Shown one piece after another: positions 1 through 9,026 of a stretch of 64,000 nucleotides of DNA. The notes beneath the pieces were generated by a model that worked only from the letters and a program-made list of their open reading frames with translations, was not told where the DNA came from and searched no databases. Source of the DNA: Pedobacter polysacchareus (GTDB lineage Bacteria > Bacteroidota > Bacteroidia > Sphingobacteriales > Sphingobacteriaceae); contig NZ_JAHYSS010000002.1 in NCBI RefSeq assembly GCF_019802255.1, positions 434,001-498,000 of the forward strand. Reading direction: 5' to 3'. Both the position numbers and the translations under genes were made by a program. Position 1 is the first letter of the stretch. Each line of letters starts with the position of its first letter.

Positions 1-733
1 CCGCACGGGTCCAGGAAGCATTGAATAGTTTTTCACGTGCGGCACGATCTGCCATTCCTGATAATGGTGGCTGCTGTGTAGTATTCGCTAATCCTTTTCC
101 TGCTGCCAGCAGTTTGGTGCTAAAACTGGTGCTCAAACTTGCTTCTTCTTTATTCAATGCTTTCAGCTTTTCTTTATCGGCTTCCGAAAGTTTTGCTCCC
201 GATAATTCAAAGCGCTGGTAATAATAATCCAGTAGCTTTTTGGATTCCGGATCTAAAGTTAACTTTTCGCGCTGCTGATAAACGGCTTCTACACGCTTAA
301 ATAGTTTGGTATTCAGGTAAATCGCATCATTGTTGGCCGTTAATTTTGGTGCTTCCTCTTTCTGGATTTTTTGCAGTTCAGGATTGGTATTTGCGCCGGT
401 CAGCAAGTTGAAAACCCGGTTTACCCGGCCAAGTAATTGTCCGCTGTTTTCAATGGCGATGATGGTGTTTTCAAATGTTGGCGCCTGTGTATCGTCAATA
501 ATCTTTTGTATTTCCTCCATTTGCTGTTTCATTCCAGCTTCAATTGCTGGTTGAAAATCGCTGTCTTTAATCTTATCGAAGGCAGGTGCCTGAAAAGGAA
601 GTTTGCTGGGTTCAAAAAATGGGTTAGCGGAAGAGAAGTCTTCGCTGCTCGCCGCAGTTTTCTTTTGTGACTGGTTACAAGCCCCTGTGATTGCAAATAG
701 GGCCAGTAATGGGAGGTAAGATATTCGTCTCAT
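1..733 (-). CDS. dcp: Peptidase M3 family (dipeptidyl carboxypeptidase Dcp), N-terminal part
   Basis: The first 244 or so residues of a peptidase family M3 zinc peptidase, cut by the left window edge; the HExxH zinc site would lie outside. Such enzymes remove C-terminal dipeptides from, or otherwise degrade, oligopeptides. The ATG at complement 733-731 gives a hydrophobic signal segment ending in Thr-Gly-Ala-Cys (Cys19), so the protein is probably an exported lipoprotein, although the lipobox is not ideal. The following text (NPFFEPSKLPFQAPAFDKIK, then a segment on paired helices ending in AREKLFNASWTR) is the typical Dcp N-terminal helical domain. The reading frame is open to the edge. Family call is firm; peptide specificity cannot be told from this part. 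Confidence 0.88.
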   Translation of the reverse strand, partial: MRRISYLPLLALFAITGACNQSQKKTAASSEDFSSANPFFEPSKLPFQAPAFDKIKDSDFQPAIEAGMKQQMEEIQKIIDDTQAPTFENTIIAIENSGQLLGRVNRVFNLLTGANTNPELQKIQKEEAPKLTANNDAIYLNTKLFKRVEAVYQQREKLTLDPESKKLLDYYYQRFELSGAKLSEADKEKLKALNKEEASLSTSFSTKLLAAGKGLANTTQQPPLSGMADRAAREKLFNASWTRA

Positions 734-959
734 AGTTTATAATCGCAGTTAGTTATTTATAAAAATAAGGATTTATTAGTTAGATTACGACAATGCCCAT
801 TGTCTTGATCTACAGTGGTTATGTTTCCTGAAAATTGGATTTTCCCTGATGAATTCTGGAGATTCCAAAAAGACAGGAGATGATGACCTACTGGTTTAAT
901 AGACTTTATGTGTAGATATTCTATTATTTTTATATTTTCGTTCTGGGGAACTAAGTCTA

Positions 960-1523
960 ATGTTGAAATATAAAATACTCAGTGATCGGGAATTGACCAG
1001 CCTGCTCAGAACAGGTGATCAGCTCGCCTACGCTGAGATTTATAACCGTCACAAAAATCTGCTTCAAAATCACCTGTATAAGAAATTAGGCGATCTGGAG
1101 CTAGTGAAGGATGTTTTACAGGATCTTTTTGTGAAATTGTGGGACAATAAATCAGAGATTCCCCTCACTGATAACTTACCTGGATATTTATTCTGCGCGG
1201 CAAGAAATCGCATTTTTAACCATTTGTCGCATAAGCAGGTGGAGTCTAAATACATCAATTCCATCCAGACTTTTATCAATGAGAACAATTACATCACTGA
1301 TCTGGTGGTTAGAGAACATGAATTTGCCCGGATTATCCGTCAGGAGATCGAAGCATTACCACCTAAAATGAGGGAAGTTTTTGTCCTGAGCCGGGAAGGC
1401 CACCTTTCCCATGAGGAAATTGCGAAACAGCTCCAGATTTCTTCGCAAACAGTTTCCAAACAAATCAGCAATGCCCTCAAAATTTTAAGAGTGAAATTGG
1501 GGGTGCTTTTCTACCTGCTGTAA
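960..1523 (+). CDS. ECF RNA polymerase sigma factor of uptake locus 1
   Basis: A 187-residue ECF sigma-70 factor of the kind that pairs with FecR anti-sigma factors in Bacteroidota. Region 2 is about residues 20-95 (acidic DVLQDLFVKLWDNK core helix, then GYLFCAARNRIFNHL for -10 recognition). Region 4 is about 130-180 with LPPKMREVFVLSREG and the helix-turn-helix HEEIAKQLQISSQTV. It is followed after 88 bases by a FecR-type gene and then a SusC gene, so it most likely switches on locus 1 when the SusC receptor senses its substrate. No Shine-Dalgarno is seen; a weak TATATTTT element lies at 931-938. Function by family is certain; target promoters are inferred. Confidence 0.93.
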   Translation: MLKYKILSDRELTSLLRTGDQLAYAEIYNRHKNLLQNHLYKKLGDLELVKDVLQDLFVKLWDNKSEIPLTDNLPGYLFCAARNRIFNHLSHKQVESKYINSIQTFINENNYITDLVVREHEFARIIRQEIEALPPKMREVFVLSREGHLSHEEIAKQLQISSQTVSKQISNALKILRVKLGVLFYLL

Positions 1524-1611
1524 TCTCCATAAAAATATTTTTATTTTCTTCTACCTGTTGGGTATCCCTATAGCTGTCTTGCTATTAAACGGGGAAAATT
1601 CCTGATTATTT

Positions 1612-2952
1612 ATGCAAAAAAAAGAGGTTACTGATTTATTAAAGAAATATTTGGCAGGAAATTGCTCAGAAGAGGAGTGTGGACTGCTGGAAACCTGGTA
1701 CCTTAAATATGAGGAAAAAGCATTACCAGAGGTTGGTCAGGAGACAAAAGATGCGCAGCTGGAGGAAATCTGGGTTTTTCTTTCGAAAAGAATGGAGAAG
1801 ACGTTTGAGGAGCCAATAGAAGAAAGCCAGCTTGCAGCAGCACCATCAAGAATACCAACAATACCAGCAGAAATAACATCAGGAACAGCAGCAGTATTAC
1901 CAGGAACACCAGTATCATCAGAAATACAAGTCATAGCAGAGGCCGCACCATCATTTCCGCTGCGCAAAACTCCATTGATCTGGACAAAAATTGCAGTAGC
2001 GGCAACCGTATTGTTTGCTTTGAGTATTGGTTTTTATTTTTATAATATCCCAGATAAAACAGGGAAAGATCCTCAGGAACAGCTCAGTCAATCTGAAATA
2101 GACCCTGTTCATCAAAAAGCGATGCTCACACTCGCGGATGGAAGGAGGATAACTTTAGATGAAGCACAAAACGGCGAAATTGCCGAACAAGGCGGGGTCA
2201 TTATCACTAAAACCAAAGATGGTCAACTGGTCTATGAAGGCGCTGCAGATGAAGGCTCAGCAACTGAAAAATCAAGCGCTGGAAGCTCAGTAAATGCAGT
2301 TGCAGCCCGGGGAAATTCTTTTAATAAAATTGAGACACCCAAAGGCGGACAATATGAAGTGAGCCTGCCTGATGGCACAAAAGTATGGCTGAATGCAGCG
2401 TCTTCTTTAAGTTATCCTGCATCATTTACCGGAGATAAACGAGAAGTGAAATTGCTTGGTGAGGCTTATTTTGAAGTAGCTAAAAATAAGAATATGCCTT
2501 TTGTAGTACATAGTAAAGGACAGGAAGTAGAAGTTTTGGGAACGCATTTCAATGTGAATGCTTATGCTGATGAAGAACAGACAAAAACAACTTTGCTGGA
2601 AGGAAGTGTGAAAGTTAAACTGCTGGATGCAAAAGGAGCAGCGCTCCTTAAACCCGGTCAGCAGTCTGTTTATGAAGGAAATCAGCTGGATGTGAATGCG
2701 ATAGACGTAGCTGAGGTTATGGCCTGGAAAGAGGGGTATTTTCTTTTTCAGGATGAGGAGATCAGGTCGATCATGAGAAAAATTGCAAGGTGGTATGATG
2801 TGGAGATGGTTTATGCTCCAAATGTCAGCCCTAAAAAAATTGGTGGACGAATTTCCCGGAACAAGTCCCTGGACTATGTGTTGAAAACAATCTCCAGGAC
2901 AGATAAATTTAATTTTAAAGTAGAAGGAAGGAGGGTTACAGTGATGCCTTAA
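1612..2952 (+). CDS. FecR-type transmembrane anti-sigma factor, locus 1
   Basis: A 446-residue FecR-family regulator. The cytoplasmic N-terminal part (about 1-70, with KKYLAGNCSEEECGLLETWY) binds the sigma factor. A single membrane segment lies near residues 122-143 (WTKIAVAATVLFALSIGFYF). The periplasmic FecR domain is about 240-345 (TPKGGQYEVSLPDGTKVWLN, LLGEAYFEVAKN, LGTHFNVNAY, TLLEGSVKV), followed by the C-terminal DUF4974 domain from about 378. It relays the signal from the STN domain of the SusC receptor to the sigma factor encoded upstream. Unlike its two homologues in this window it carries a low-complexity Ile/Pro/Thr/Ala/Ser linker (residues about 72-115) between the cytoplasmic domain and the membrane helix. 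Confidence 0.93.
   Translation: MQKKEVTDLLKKYLAGNCSEEECGLLETWYLKYEEKALPEVGQETKDAQLEEIWVFLSKRMEKTFEEPIEESQLAAAPSRIPTIPAEITSGTAAVLPGTPVSSEIQVIAEAAPSFPLRKTPLIWTKIAVAATVLFALSIGFYFYNIPDKTGKDPQEQLSQSEIDPVHQKAMLTLADGRRITLDEAQNGEIAEQGGVIITKTKDGQLVYEGAADEGSATEKSSAGSSVNAVAARGNSFNKIETPKGGQYEVSLPDGTKVWLNAASSLSYPASFTGDKREVKLLGEAYFEVAKNKNMPFVVHSKGQEVEVLGTHFNVNAYADEEQTKTTLLEGSVKVKLLDAKGAALLKPGQQSVYEGNQLDVNAIDVAEVMAWKEGYFLFQDEEIRSIMRKIARWYDVEMVYAPNVSPKKIGGRISRNKSLDYVLKTISRTDKFNFKVEGRRVTVMP
1827..1937 (+). repeat. Low-complexity trinucleotide-rich tract inside FecR-1
   Basis: An A-rich, C-rich stretch built of degenerate three-base and nine-base units (variants of AATACCAGC, AGAAATAAC, ATCAGGAAC). It encodes the linker with IPTIPAEITSGTAAVLPGTP just before the membrane helix. 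The repeat is imperfect and in frame, so slippage would add or remove residues rather than switch the gene off. Confidence 0.7.
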
Positions 2953-2970
2953 ATTTTACGATCTCAAAGG

Positions 2971-3030
2971 CCTGTAACAAAAAAACCAGAAGCGTTGAAG
3001 CCGCTCCTGGCTGATTAAAGTTTTTACAGG
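2971..3030 (+). other. Nested stem-loop in the FecR-SusC gap, locus 1
   Basis: An outer arm CCTGTAA (2971-2977) pairs with TTACAGG (3024-3030). Inside it CCAGAAGCG (2986-2994) pairs with CGCTCCTGG (3002-3010) with one mismatch. No T-run follows, so it is not a standard terminator. It may be an mRNA processing or stability element between the regulatory genes and the receptor gene. Confidence 0.5.
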
Positions 3031-3069
3031 TACCCATTACAAAAACACGAAAGTATTATAAATGACCAG

Positions 3070-3102
3070 GAACGAGGTTAATGGCATTGCTGTGCCTCGT
3101 TC
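3070..3102 (+). other. Hairpin just before the SusC-1 start
   Basis: GAACGAGG at 3070-3077 is complementary to CCTCGTTC at 3095-3102, with an alternative inner stem GGCA (3083-3086) with TGCC (3093-3096) around the loop TTGCTG. It is 22 bases from the SusC start. The other two FecR-SusC gaps also hold a perfect hairpin. It could terminate FecR transcripts or act in the SusC 5' leader. Confidence 0.55.
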
Positions 3103-3123
3103 ATAAAAAACCAACTAAACCAA

Positions 3124-6100
3124 ATGTATGAATTTATAACCTTTAATTCCTACGACTATCGTCGTATGAAACGCAAATTATTATTGACAATGAAACTGAC
3201 CGTACTGTTGTTAATGTCCTGTTTAATGCAAGTGAGTGCTGCAGGTTTTGCTCAAAATAAAATCACGCTTTCCCAGAAAAATGCTTCCCTGAAAAAGGTG
3301 TTGAATGAGATCTCAAAACAAAGCGGTTTCGATCTAGTCTTTGTTTCAGACGCTTTGAAACTGGCAAAACCAGTAGACATTCAAGTGAAAGCTGTGAGTC
3401 TGGAAGAAGCTTTAAAACTTTGTTTTAAAAATCAACCGCTGGTAGGCTATTCCATCGAAGGCCAAAGCGTGATTGTGAAAGATAAAAAAATAGAGCCAGT
3501 TCTGCTCATTCAGCAGATTGGACAGGCAGCGGTGGAGATCAAAGGAAAAGTGCTGGACGAAACCGGTCAGGCCGTTCCGGGAGCAACTGTAAAAGTAAAG
3601 GGAACCGGGCAAGGGGCGGTAACAGATACCAACGGACAATTTGTTTTGAAAGGTGTAGATGAGAATGCCACATTAGTAGTTTCTTACCTGGGCTATATCA
3701 GTCAGGAAGTAAAATTAAACGGGCAAAAGCAAATCACAGTAAAGCTGCTGGTAGACTTAGGACTGCTGAATGAAGTCGTAGTGGTAGGTTATGGGGTGCA
3801 AAAGAAAGTAAACCTGACTGGTGCTGTTTCCGTAGTCAAAGGTGATGATCTGGAAAACAGACCAGTGGCCAATGCTACACAAAGTTTACAAGGACTGGCT
3901 CCGGGATTAAATGTTTCGGTAGCGGGAAATACCAAACCCGGACAAAGTTTCAATGTCAACATCAGGGGTGCCGGAAATCTAAGTGAGAGTGACGGTGCTT
4001 TTGTATTGGTAGATGGAATGGCGATGTCCTTATCGGATGTAAATCCCAATGACATCGAATCTATTTCCGTACTAAAAGATGCGGCGGCTTCCGCGATTTA
4101 TGGGGCAAGAGCACCTTATGGGGTGATTTTAGTGACCACAAAAAAAGGAGCAGCTGATCGTACCAGTATATCTTATTCCGCTAATGTAGGCTTAACCTCT
4201 CCGCTTTTACTGCCGCAGATGGCAAACTCCTATGATTTTGCGAAATTCTTCAACAGTGCCACCTTCAATGCCACAGGAAGCAAACAGTATTCTGACGCAA
4301 AACTGGCTTTGCTTGAGCAATATATAAAAGATCCAACAGGAATGAACATCTTTCCTGAAGCCAATGATAATTACTATTCCAACTGGGAGAATACCGCGAA
4401 TGGAGTGGCCAATACTGATTGGTTTGCCTTTCATTACAAACCTTTTGCAGTACGGCAGTCGCACAACGTAAGTGCCAGTGGAGGGAATAAAAATACGCAG
4501 TTCTATGTGTCAGGTGCCTATTACAATGAAGGGGGAAGCCTGCGTTATGCGGATATCAATTTCGACAGGTATAACCTGAATGCCAATATCAGCACGCAAT
4601 TGGCGAGCTGGGTAAAACTAAAGTTGAATACCAAATTCACACAGTCTACTTATAAATCTCCATTCAGCGGATTTGAAGATTTATTCTTTCATAACCTGGC
4701 CAGGATGAGACCAAATGTCTCTCCTTACGACCTGAACGGGAATTTCTCTGAGATGTCTAACGTTCCTTACCTGCAATCTGGTTCCAGCGATGTGACCAAG
4801 GAAAGAACGCTGGCTATTTTACCAGGTCTGGAATTGGAACCGGTTAAAAACTGGAAGATCATGGCAGATTTCAACCTCCTGAATAAAGACATCAGTCAGG
4901 ATGTGTTAAAATTACCAGGTCAGATTTATGGAATTGATGGTACGCCTAAATTTGTCAACAGATCAGAATACAATATTCCATTGCAGGGTGGTTATGAGCG
5001 TAACGTGAGGGGAACTAATTATTTTTCCCCAAATGTTTATACTTCTTACAACTTTAGCCTGAATGAAGACCATAATTTTTCTGCGATGCTGGGTTTTCAG
5101 CAGGAACTGAATGAGTATAATAGGCTTACTTCTTCCGTTCAGGATTTGATCAGCACAACCAGACCTGGCCTTTCTTTAGCCACTGGGCTACAAACCACTA
5201 CGGAAGATCGGACACATTGGGGAACACAGGGCTTTTTTGGCAGGTTCAACTACAATTACAAAAGTAAATACCTGGTTGAGATCAACGGCAGATATGATGG
5301 TTCTTCCCGCTTTGCCTCAGGCAGCAGATGGGGATTTTTCCCTTCCTTCTCTTTAGGGTATAACATCGCTCAGGAGAAATTTATGGAGCCGCTAAAAGAA
5401 CAGATTAGCATGCTGAAACTGCGTGGATCTTATGGTTTCTTAGGTAATCAATCTGGTGCTGGTCTTTATGCTTATGCACAGTCGATGAAAGTTGTGGTGC
5501 CTGGCCCTTCCGGTGCAGGTGGCCCATGGTATTATCAAAATGGCAGAGAAGGATATATAAAAGCACCAGACCCTTTTAACCCTGAAATCACTTGGGAAAA
5601 AGTACAGAATGGAAACATCGGACTGGACTTTGAAGCCTTAAAAGGCCATCTTTCCGGGAGTATCGATGTGTATCAGAGAAGTACGAAAGACATGTTAGGC
5701 CCATCATTGGATATAGCAGATATGTTTGGTGGTATTCCGCCGAAAAGTAACAATGCCAACCTCAGAACCAAGGGTTGGGAACTGTCCTTCAACTGGCGTG
5801 ATAAGCTGGACAATGGCATTCAGTATTCCCTGGGTGTGATGTTATCTGATAATAAATCAGTGGTGACGAAATACCAGAATCCATCCAAAAGCAATCCAGG
5901 AGGTGCCTCCAGCTGGTATGAAGGAAAAGAAGTGGGTGAAATCTGGGGATACAGGGCTTCCGGCCTGATTCAGACCGCAGAAGAAGCTGCAGCATTTAAT
6001 AAACTGAACCATACCTTCCTTTCTCCGGTAAACTGGGTGCCTGGAGATGTGAATTATCTGGATCTGAATGGTGATGGGAAAATTAACAATGGGACTGATG

Positions 6101-6660
6101 TATTGGGTGATACGGGAGATAAAACCATTATCGGAAACAGTACACCGAGGTATGCCTACTCCTTCAATGGTTCGATCCAATGGAAAGGGATTTCTGTTTC
6201 TGCCTTATTTCAGGGCATCGGAAAAAGAGATTATGCACCAGGAAATTTGGATACTTATTTCTGGGGTGCAGGTTCTTTAGCACAGGTCACCGTGTTTAAG
6301 CAGCACCTGGATTATTGGACACCAGAAAATACAGGCGCTTATTATCCAAATCCTTATGCTGCTCCTGCGGGATCTATCGGCAGTTTTACCAATAAAACGC
6401 AGCAGATTTCTGATCGTTATCTGCAAAATGCCGCTTATTTAAGGCTCAAAAATGCCACCATCAGCTACTCCTTACCAGAACAATGGATCAAGAAAGTAAA
6501 GCTGAGCAAGGTGAATGTATTTGTAACCGGAGAAAACCTGTTTACGATCACTAAACTGGCTAAAATGCTGGATCCGGAAACGATCAATGGAGGATATGCT
6601 CCAGGGAAAATTTATCCGCTCAGCAGAGTGTATGCAATGGGTGTAAATATTGGTTTATAA
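3124..6660 (+). CDS. SusC/RagA-type TonB-dependent receptor with STN signalling domain, locus 1
   Basis: A 1178-residue outer-membrane transporter. The signal segment MKLTVLLLMSCLMQVSAAG begins at Met23. The STN domain (about 46-115) contacts FecR in the periplasm. A carboxypeptidase-regulatory-like domain (about 138-212, KGKVLDETGQAVPGATVKVK) is followed by the plug (about 218-345, with VVVGYGVQKKVNLTGAV, LVDGM, NPNDIESISVLKDAAASAIY and GVILVTTKKG) and a barrel ending YAMGVNIGL. It should import a ligand captured by the SusD partner encoded 12 bases downstream. The start is uncertain: ATG 3124, 3166 (Met15) and 3190 (Met23) are in frame. In the other two loci the aligned start is the ATG corresponding to 3128, which here runs into a stop after three codons. 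Confidence 0.95.
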   Translation: MYEFITFNSYDYRRMKRKLLLTMKLTVLLLMSCLMQVSAAGFAQNKITLSQKNASLKKVLNEISKQSGFDLVFVSDALKLAKPVDIQVKAVSLEEALKLCFKNQPLVGYSIEGQSVIVKDKKIEPVLLIQQIGQAAVEIKGKVLDETGQAVPGATVKVKGTGQGAVTDTNGQFVLKGVDENATLVVSYLGYISQEVKLNGQKQITVKLLVDLGLLNEVVVVGYGVQKKVNLTGAVSVVKGDDLENRPVANATQSLQGLAPGLNVSVAGNTKPGQSFNVNIRGAGNLSESDGAFVLVDGMAMSLSDVNPNDIESISVLKDAAASAIYGARAPYGVILVTTKKGAADRTSISYSANVGLTSPLLLPQMANSYDFAKFFNSATFNATGSKQYSDAKLALLEQYIKDPTGMNIFPEANDNYYSNWENTANGVANTDWFAFHYKPFAVRQSHNVSASGGNKNTQFYVSGAYYNEGGSLRYADINFDRYNLNANISTQLASWVKLKLNTKFTQSTYKSPFSGFEDLFFHNLARMRPNVSPYDLNGNFSEMSNVPYLQSGSSDVTKERTLAILPGLELEPVKNWKIMADFNLLNKDISQDVLKLPGQIYGIDGTPKFVNRSEYNIPLQGGYERNVRGTNYFSPNVYTSYNFSLNEDHNFSAMLGFQQELNEYNRLTSSVQDLISTTRPGLSLATGLQTTTEDRTHWGTQGFFGRFNYNYKSKYLVEINGRYDGSSRFASGSRWGFFPSFSLGYNIAQEKFMEPLKEQISMLKLRGSYGFLGNQSGAGLYAYAQSMKVVVPGPSGAGGPWYYQNGREGYIKAPDPFNPEITWEKVQNGNIGLDFEALKGHLSGSIDVYQRSTKDMLGPSLDIADMFGGIPPKSNNANLRTKGWELSFNWRDKLDNGIQYSLGVMLSDNKSVVTKYQNPSKSNPGGASSWYEGKEVGEIWGYRASGLIQTAEEAAAFNKLNHTFLSPVNWVPGDVNYLDLNGDGKINNGTDVLGDTGDKTIIGNSTPRYAYSFNGSIQWKGISVSALFQGIGKRDYAPGNLDTYFWGAGSLAQVTVFKQHLDYWTPENTGAYYPNPYAAPAGSIGSFTNKTQQISDRYLQNAAYLRLKNATISYSLPEQWIKKVKLSKVNVFVTGENLFTITKLAKMLDPETINGGYAPGKIYPLSRVYAMGVNIGL

Positions 6661-6672
6661 AAAGATAAGAAA

Positions 6673-8547
6673 ATGAAAAAGAATTTAAATATATGCGTGT
6701 TACTAGGCTTGCTGTGTGTCTTTTCTGCTTGTAAGAAAGGCTTTCTTGACCTTGAACCGCTTGATACCTTGAGTACCACCAATAGTCTGGCTTCTACCAA
6801 TGAGCTGAGAATGTATATGAACCAGTTTTATCAGGGTACTCAGCTGAATCAGACCACGCAGCCAATAACGGATATTTATCCGGAATCTTTCCCGGTGCAG
6901 CCAACAGTTGTAGGTGGGGCAGGGATTGCCTTTAATGATGCAGGAACTGATAACATGATTTTCTCTGCAGTAAACACACGTACCTCCGGGCTGTTCTCCC
7001 TGAGTGCAGCACCTACGATTAAGGAATATGTGGCGGTAAGGAACCTGAACTATTTCTTTGAAAACTTCAAAAATGCAAAAGGAAACGCCGTAGAAAACAA
7101 TAAGTTTTTAGGGGAAGCCCGTTTTTTTAGAGCTTATTACTATTTTGCCATGCTGAAAAAAATCGGGCCAGTAACCTGGGTAAACAAAGTCTTGCCGGGA
7201 GAGAAAGAGGTGATGGAAGTGCCTAGGGCATCCAGAACTTTAATTGTCGATTCTGTATTGGCGGATTTGGATCAGGCAGTGGCTTTATTGCCTGCAGTGA
7301 GCAACAGTGCCAGTATGCGCCTCCATAAAGATGTGGCATTGGCTTTTAAATCGAGGGTAGCGCTTTATGAAGCGACCTGGCAAAAATACCATAAGGCTAA
7401 GAACGACCCGTTTTTTACTAAAGACATCAGTCCGGAAAAGATTCAAAGCTATTTTGAACAGGCGCGTGATGCCGCATCGGCAGTGATGACTGGTGGTAAA
7501 TGGTCGGTTTATACCACTGGGAAACCTTTGGAGGATTACGGAAACCTGTTTATCACCACAGATCTATCCACAAATCCAGAAGTCCTGCTTTGGAAGAAAT
7601 ACAATGTCAATGATAACATTGCGCATAGTGTGAGCAAATACACTTCTACAGGAGGGGCAGATCTGGGCTTAACCTTATCCCTTGTCGATGATTATTTAAC
7701 CAGAGACGGAAGGCCATTTGTTGGTACCGAGCGTGCAGAGGCGCAGAAAGTTTATGCCAAAGAGCTGAGCCCTGTGCTGAGGGATCCGCGGTTGGGGCAA
7801 ACGGTAGCGCTTCCAGGAAAACCCTTGAAACCAGCTGTTGTAGTTCCGGGATATCCACCGATCAACCAGACTGGCTTTAACAAAAGCACCACAGGTTATC
7901 CGCTGTATAAATTCCTGGAATATAACAATGCCGGCGCGGTTTCTGATGATTTTAAGAGTGTTGCTCCGGCAATTATTTTCCGTTATGCGGAAGTATTGCT
8001 AAACTATGCGGAGGCCGTTGCAGAATTAAATGGGGATCCTGGGGCGATTGCAAATGCGCTGAATCCATTGAGGGTACGTGCCGGAATGCCTGCAGTTGAT
8101 TTCAGCAGAGAGTACAATACCGATGCCGCTTATCCTTTCCGCAACCTAAGTAATGTGATTCAAGCGGTAAGAAGAGAGCGGAGGGTAGAATTTGCAGCAG
8201 AAGGGATGCGTTTAGACGACATCATGCGCTGGGCTGCAGCAGGAGAACTGCTGATTGGAAAACGCCAGTTAGGGACGCTTTTTGTAGGCAGCGACATGAC
8301 CAGTCAGAATGCTGCCGGTGGATTTTACAGTGCTTCATTGTTGTATTATGATACTGCACCAGCCGGTAAATCGGTCAACCTTTACCTGAATGGCAACTCT
8401 GGCGACCCACAGCGTTACATCGATCCTTATAAAAACGTGCTGCCAAATGGAGCAGGTTTTAATCCGCAGAGAGACTATTTGTTGCCGATTCAACAGCGAA
8501 TGATTCAGTTAACCGGAGGTCAATGGAGTCAGAATCCGGGATGGTAA
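6673..8547 (+). CDS. SusD/RagB-type substrate-binding lipoprotein, locus 1
   Basis: A 624-residue SusD-family surface lipoprotein that forms the lid of the SusC transporter and binds the glycan. The lipobox FSAC puts the lipidated Cys at about residue 20 (VFSACKKGFLDLEPLDTLS). The N-terminal helical SusD-like part includes EARFFRAYYYFAMLKKIGPV. The C-terminal RagB/SusD part includes ADVLL-like FRYAEVLLNYAEAVAELNG, the RRERRVEFAAEGMRLDDIMRW signature, and the end PIQQRMIQLTGGQWSQNPGW. It lies 12 bases after SusC and is surely co-transcribed. Longer than the two other SusD proteins here (464 and 500 residues). Specificity cannot be read from the sequence; the downstream sulfatase points to a sulfated glycan. 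Confidence 0.95.
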   Translation: MKKNLNICVLLGLLCVFSACKKGFLDLEPLDTLSTTNSLASTNELRMYMNQFYQGTQLNQTTQPITDIYPESFPVQPTVVGGAGIAFNDAGTDNMIFSAVNTRTSGLFSLSAAPTIKEYVAVRNLNYFFENFKNAKGNAVENNKFLGEARFFRAYYYFAMLKKIGPVTWVNKVLPGEKEVMEVPRASRTLIVDSVLADLDQAVALLPAVSNSASMRLHKDVALAFKSRVALYEATWQKYHKAKNDPFFTKDISPEKIQSYFEQARDAASAVMTGGKWSVYTTGKPLEDYGNLFITTDLSTNPEVLLWKKYNVNDNIAHSVSKYTSTGGADLGLTLSLVDDYLTRDGRPFVGTERAEAQKVYAKELSPVLRDPRLGQTVALPGKPLKPAVVVPGYPPINQTGFNKSTTGYPLYKFLEYNNAGAVSDDFKSVAPAIIFRYAEVLLNYAEAVAELNGDPGAIANALNPLRVRAGMPAVDFSREYNTDAAYPFRNLSNVIQAVRRERRVEFAAEGMRLDDIMRWAAAGELLIGKRQLGTLFVGSDMTSQNAAGGFYSASLLYYDTAPAGKSVNLYLNGNSGDPQRYIDPYKNVLPNGAGFNPQRDYLLPIQQRMIQLTGGQWSQNPGW

Positions 8548-8594
8548 TCACAAAATTCCAGATGGTAATCAAAATCTAAATCAAAAGAAAAGAA

Positions 8595-8972
8595 ATGAAG
8601 ACAATCAATCATAAATTGAAATTACTGCTTTATGTAATGCTCATTGGCCTGGCCTGCGCTTGTAAAAAAGAGGTGGGTTCGCCAAAACCAGAACCCTCAG
8701 CTTTTTCTGCAGTGGTAGAGGGGGGCCTGACTACGGTTCCTGCTGCCGGTGGAAAAGTGAATATTGTGATCAGCGCTGGTACTGACGGATGGTGGTTAAC
8801 CAGTCCACAGGTAGATTTGCTGATCAATACGAAGATGTATGGCTCCGGGGATTTTAAGCTTCCAGTCACGATAAAAGAAAATACAACTGGCAAGGCGAGG
8901 ATGATTTCTATAAATGTAAACCCTACCTTTAACCTTCCCCCGGTTACATTTAATATAAACCAGGATAAATAA
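8595..8972 (+). CDS. Small lipoprotein with BACON-like domain, locus 1
   Basis: A 125-residue lipoprotein; signal LLLYVMLIGLACACKKE with Cys at about residue 23. The remainder resembles one BACON-type immunoglobulin-like domain: a Gly-rich VPAAGGKVNIVISAGTDGWW, a Trp-Trp pair, LPVTIKENTTGKARMISINV and a C-terminal VTFNINQ strand. BACON domains usually anchor or space carbohydrate-active proteins, or bind glycans or mucin. It lies between SusD and the sulfatase, the position typical of a surface glycan-binding protein, though it is shorter than most. Domain assignment is by pattern only and moderately sure. Confidence 0.65.
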   Translation: MKTINHKLKLLLYVMLIGLACACKKEVGSPKPEPSAFSAVVEGGLTTVPAAGGKVNIVISAGTDGWWLTSPQVDLLINTKMYGSGDFKLPVTIKENTTGKARMISINVNPTFNLPPVTFNINQDK

Positions 8973-8977
8973 AACCT

Positions 8978-9010
8978 TTCAGGCGGTAGGTTAGACCGCC
9001 TGAATTTTAC
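8978..9010 (+). terminator. Intercistronic hairpin between BACON-like lipoprotein and sulfatase
   Basis: TTCAGGCGGT (8978-8987) pairs perfectly with ACCGCCTGAA (8995-9004) around a 7-base loop, followed by TTTTAC. It begins 6 bases after the lipoprotein stop and lies 17 bases before the sulfatase ATG. It should lower transcription of the sulfatase relative to susCD, or mark an independent sulfatase transcript. Confidence 0.75.
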
Positions 9011-9026
9011 ACTTAAACACCCTAAA

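Noticed and set aside
1703..1967. Antisense ORFs rich in Leu/Val/Phe opposite the FecR-1 repeat tract
   Set aside because: Hydrophobic look comes from reading the trinucleotide-rich tract backwards, not from a real membrane protein.
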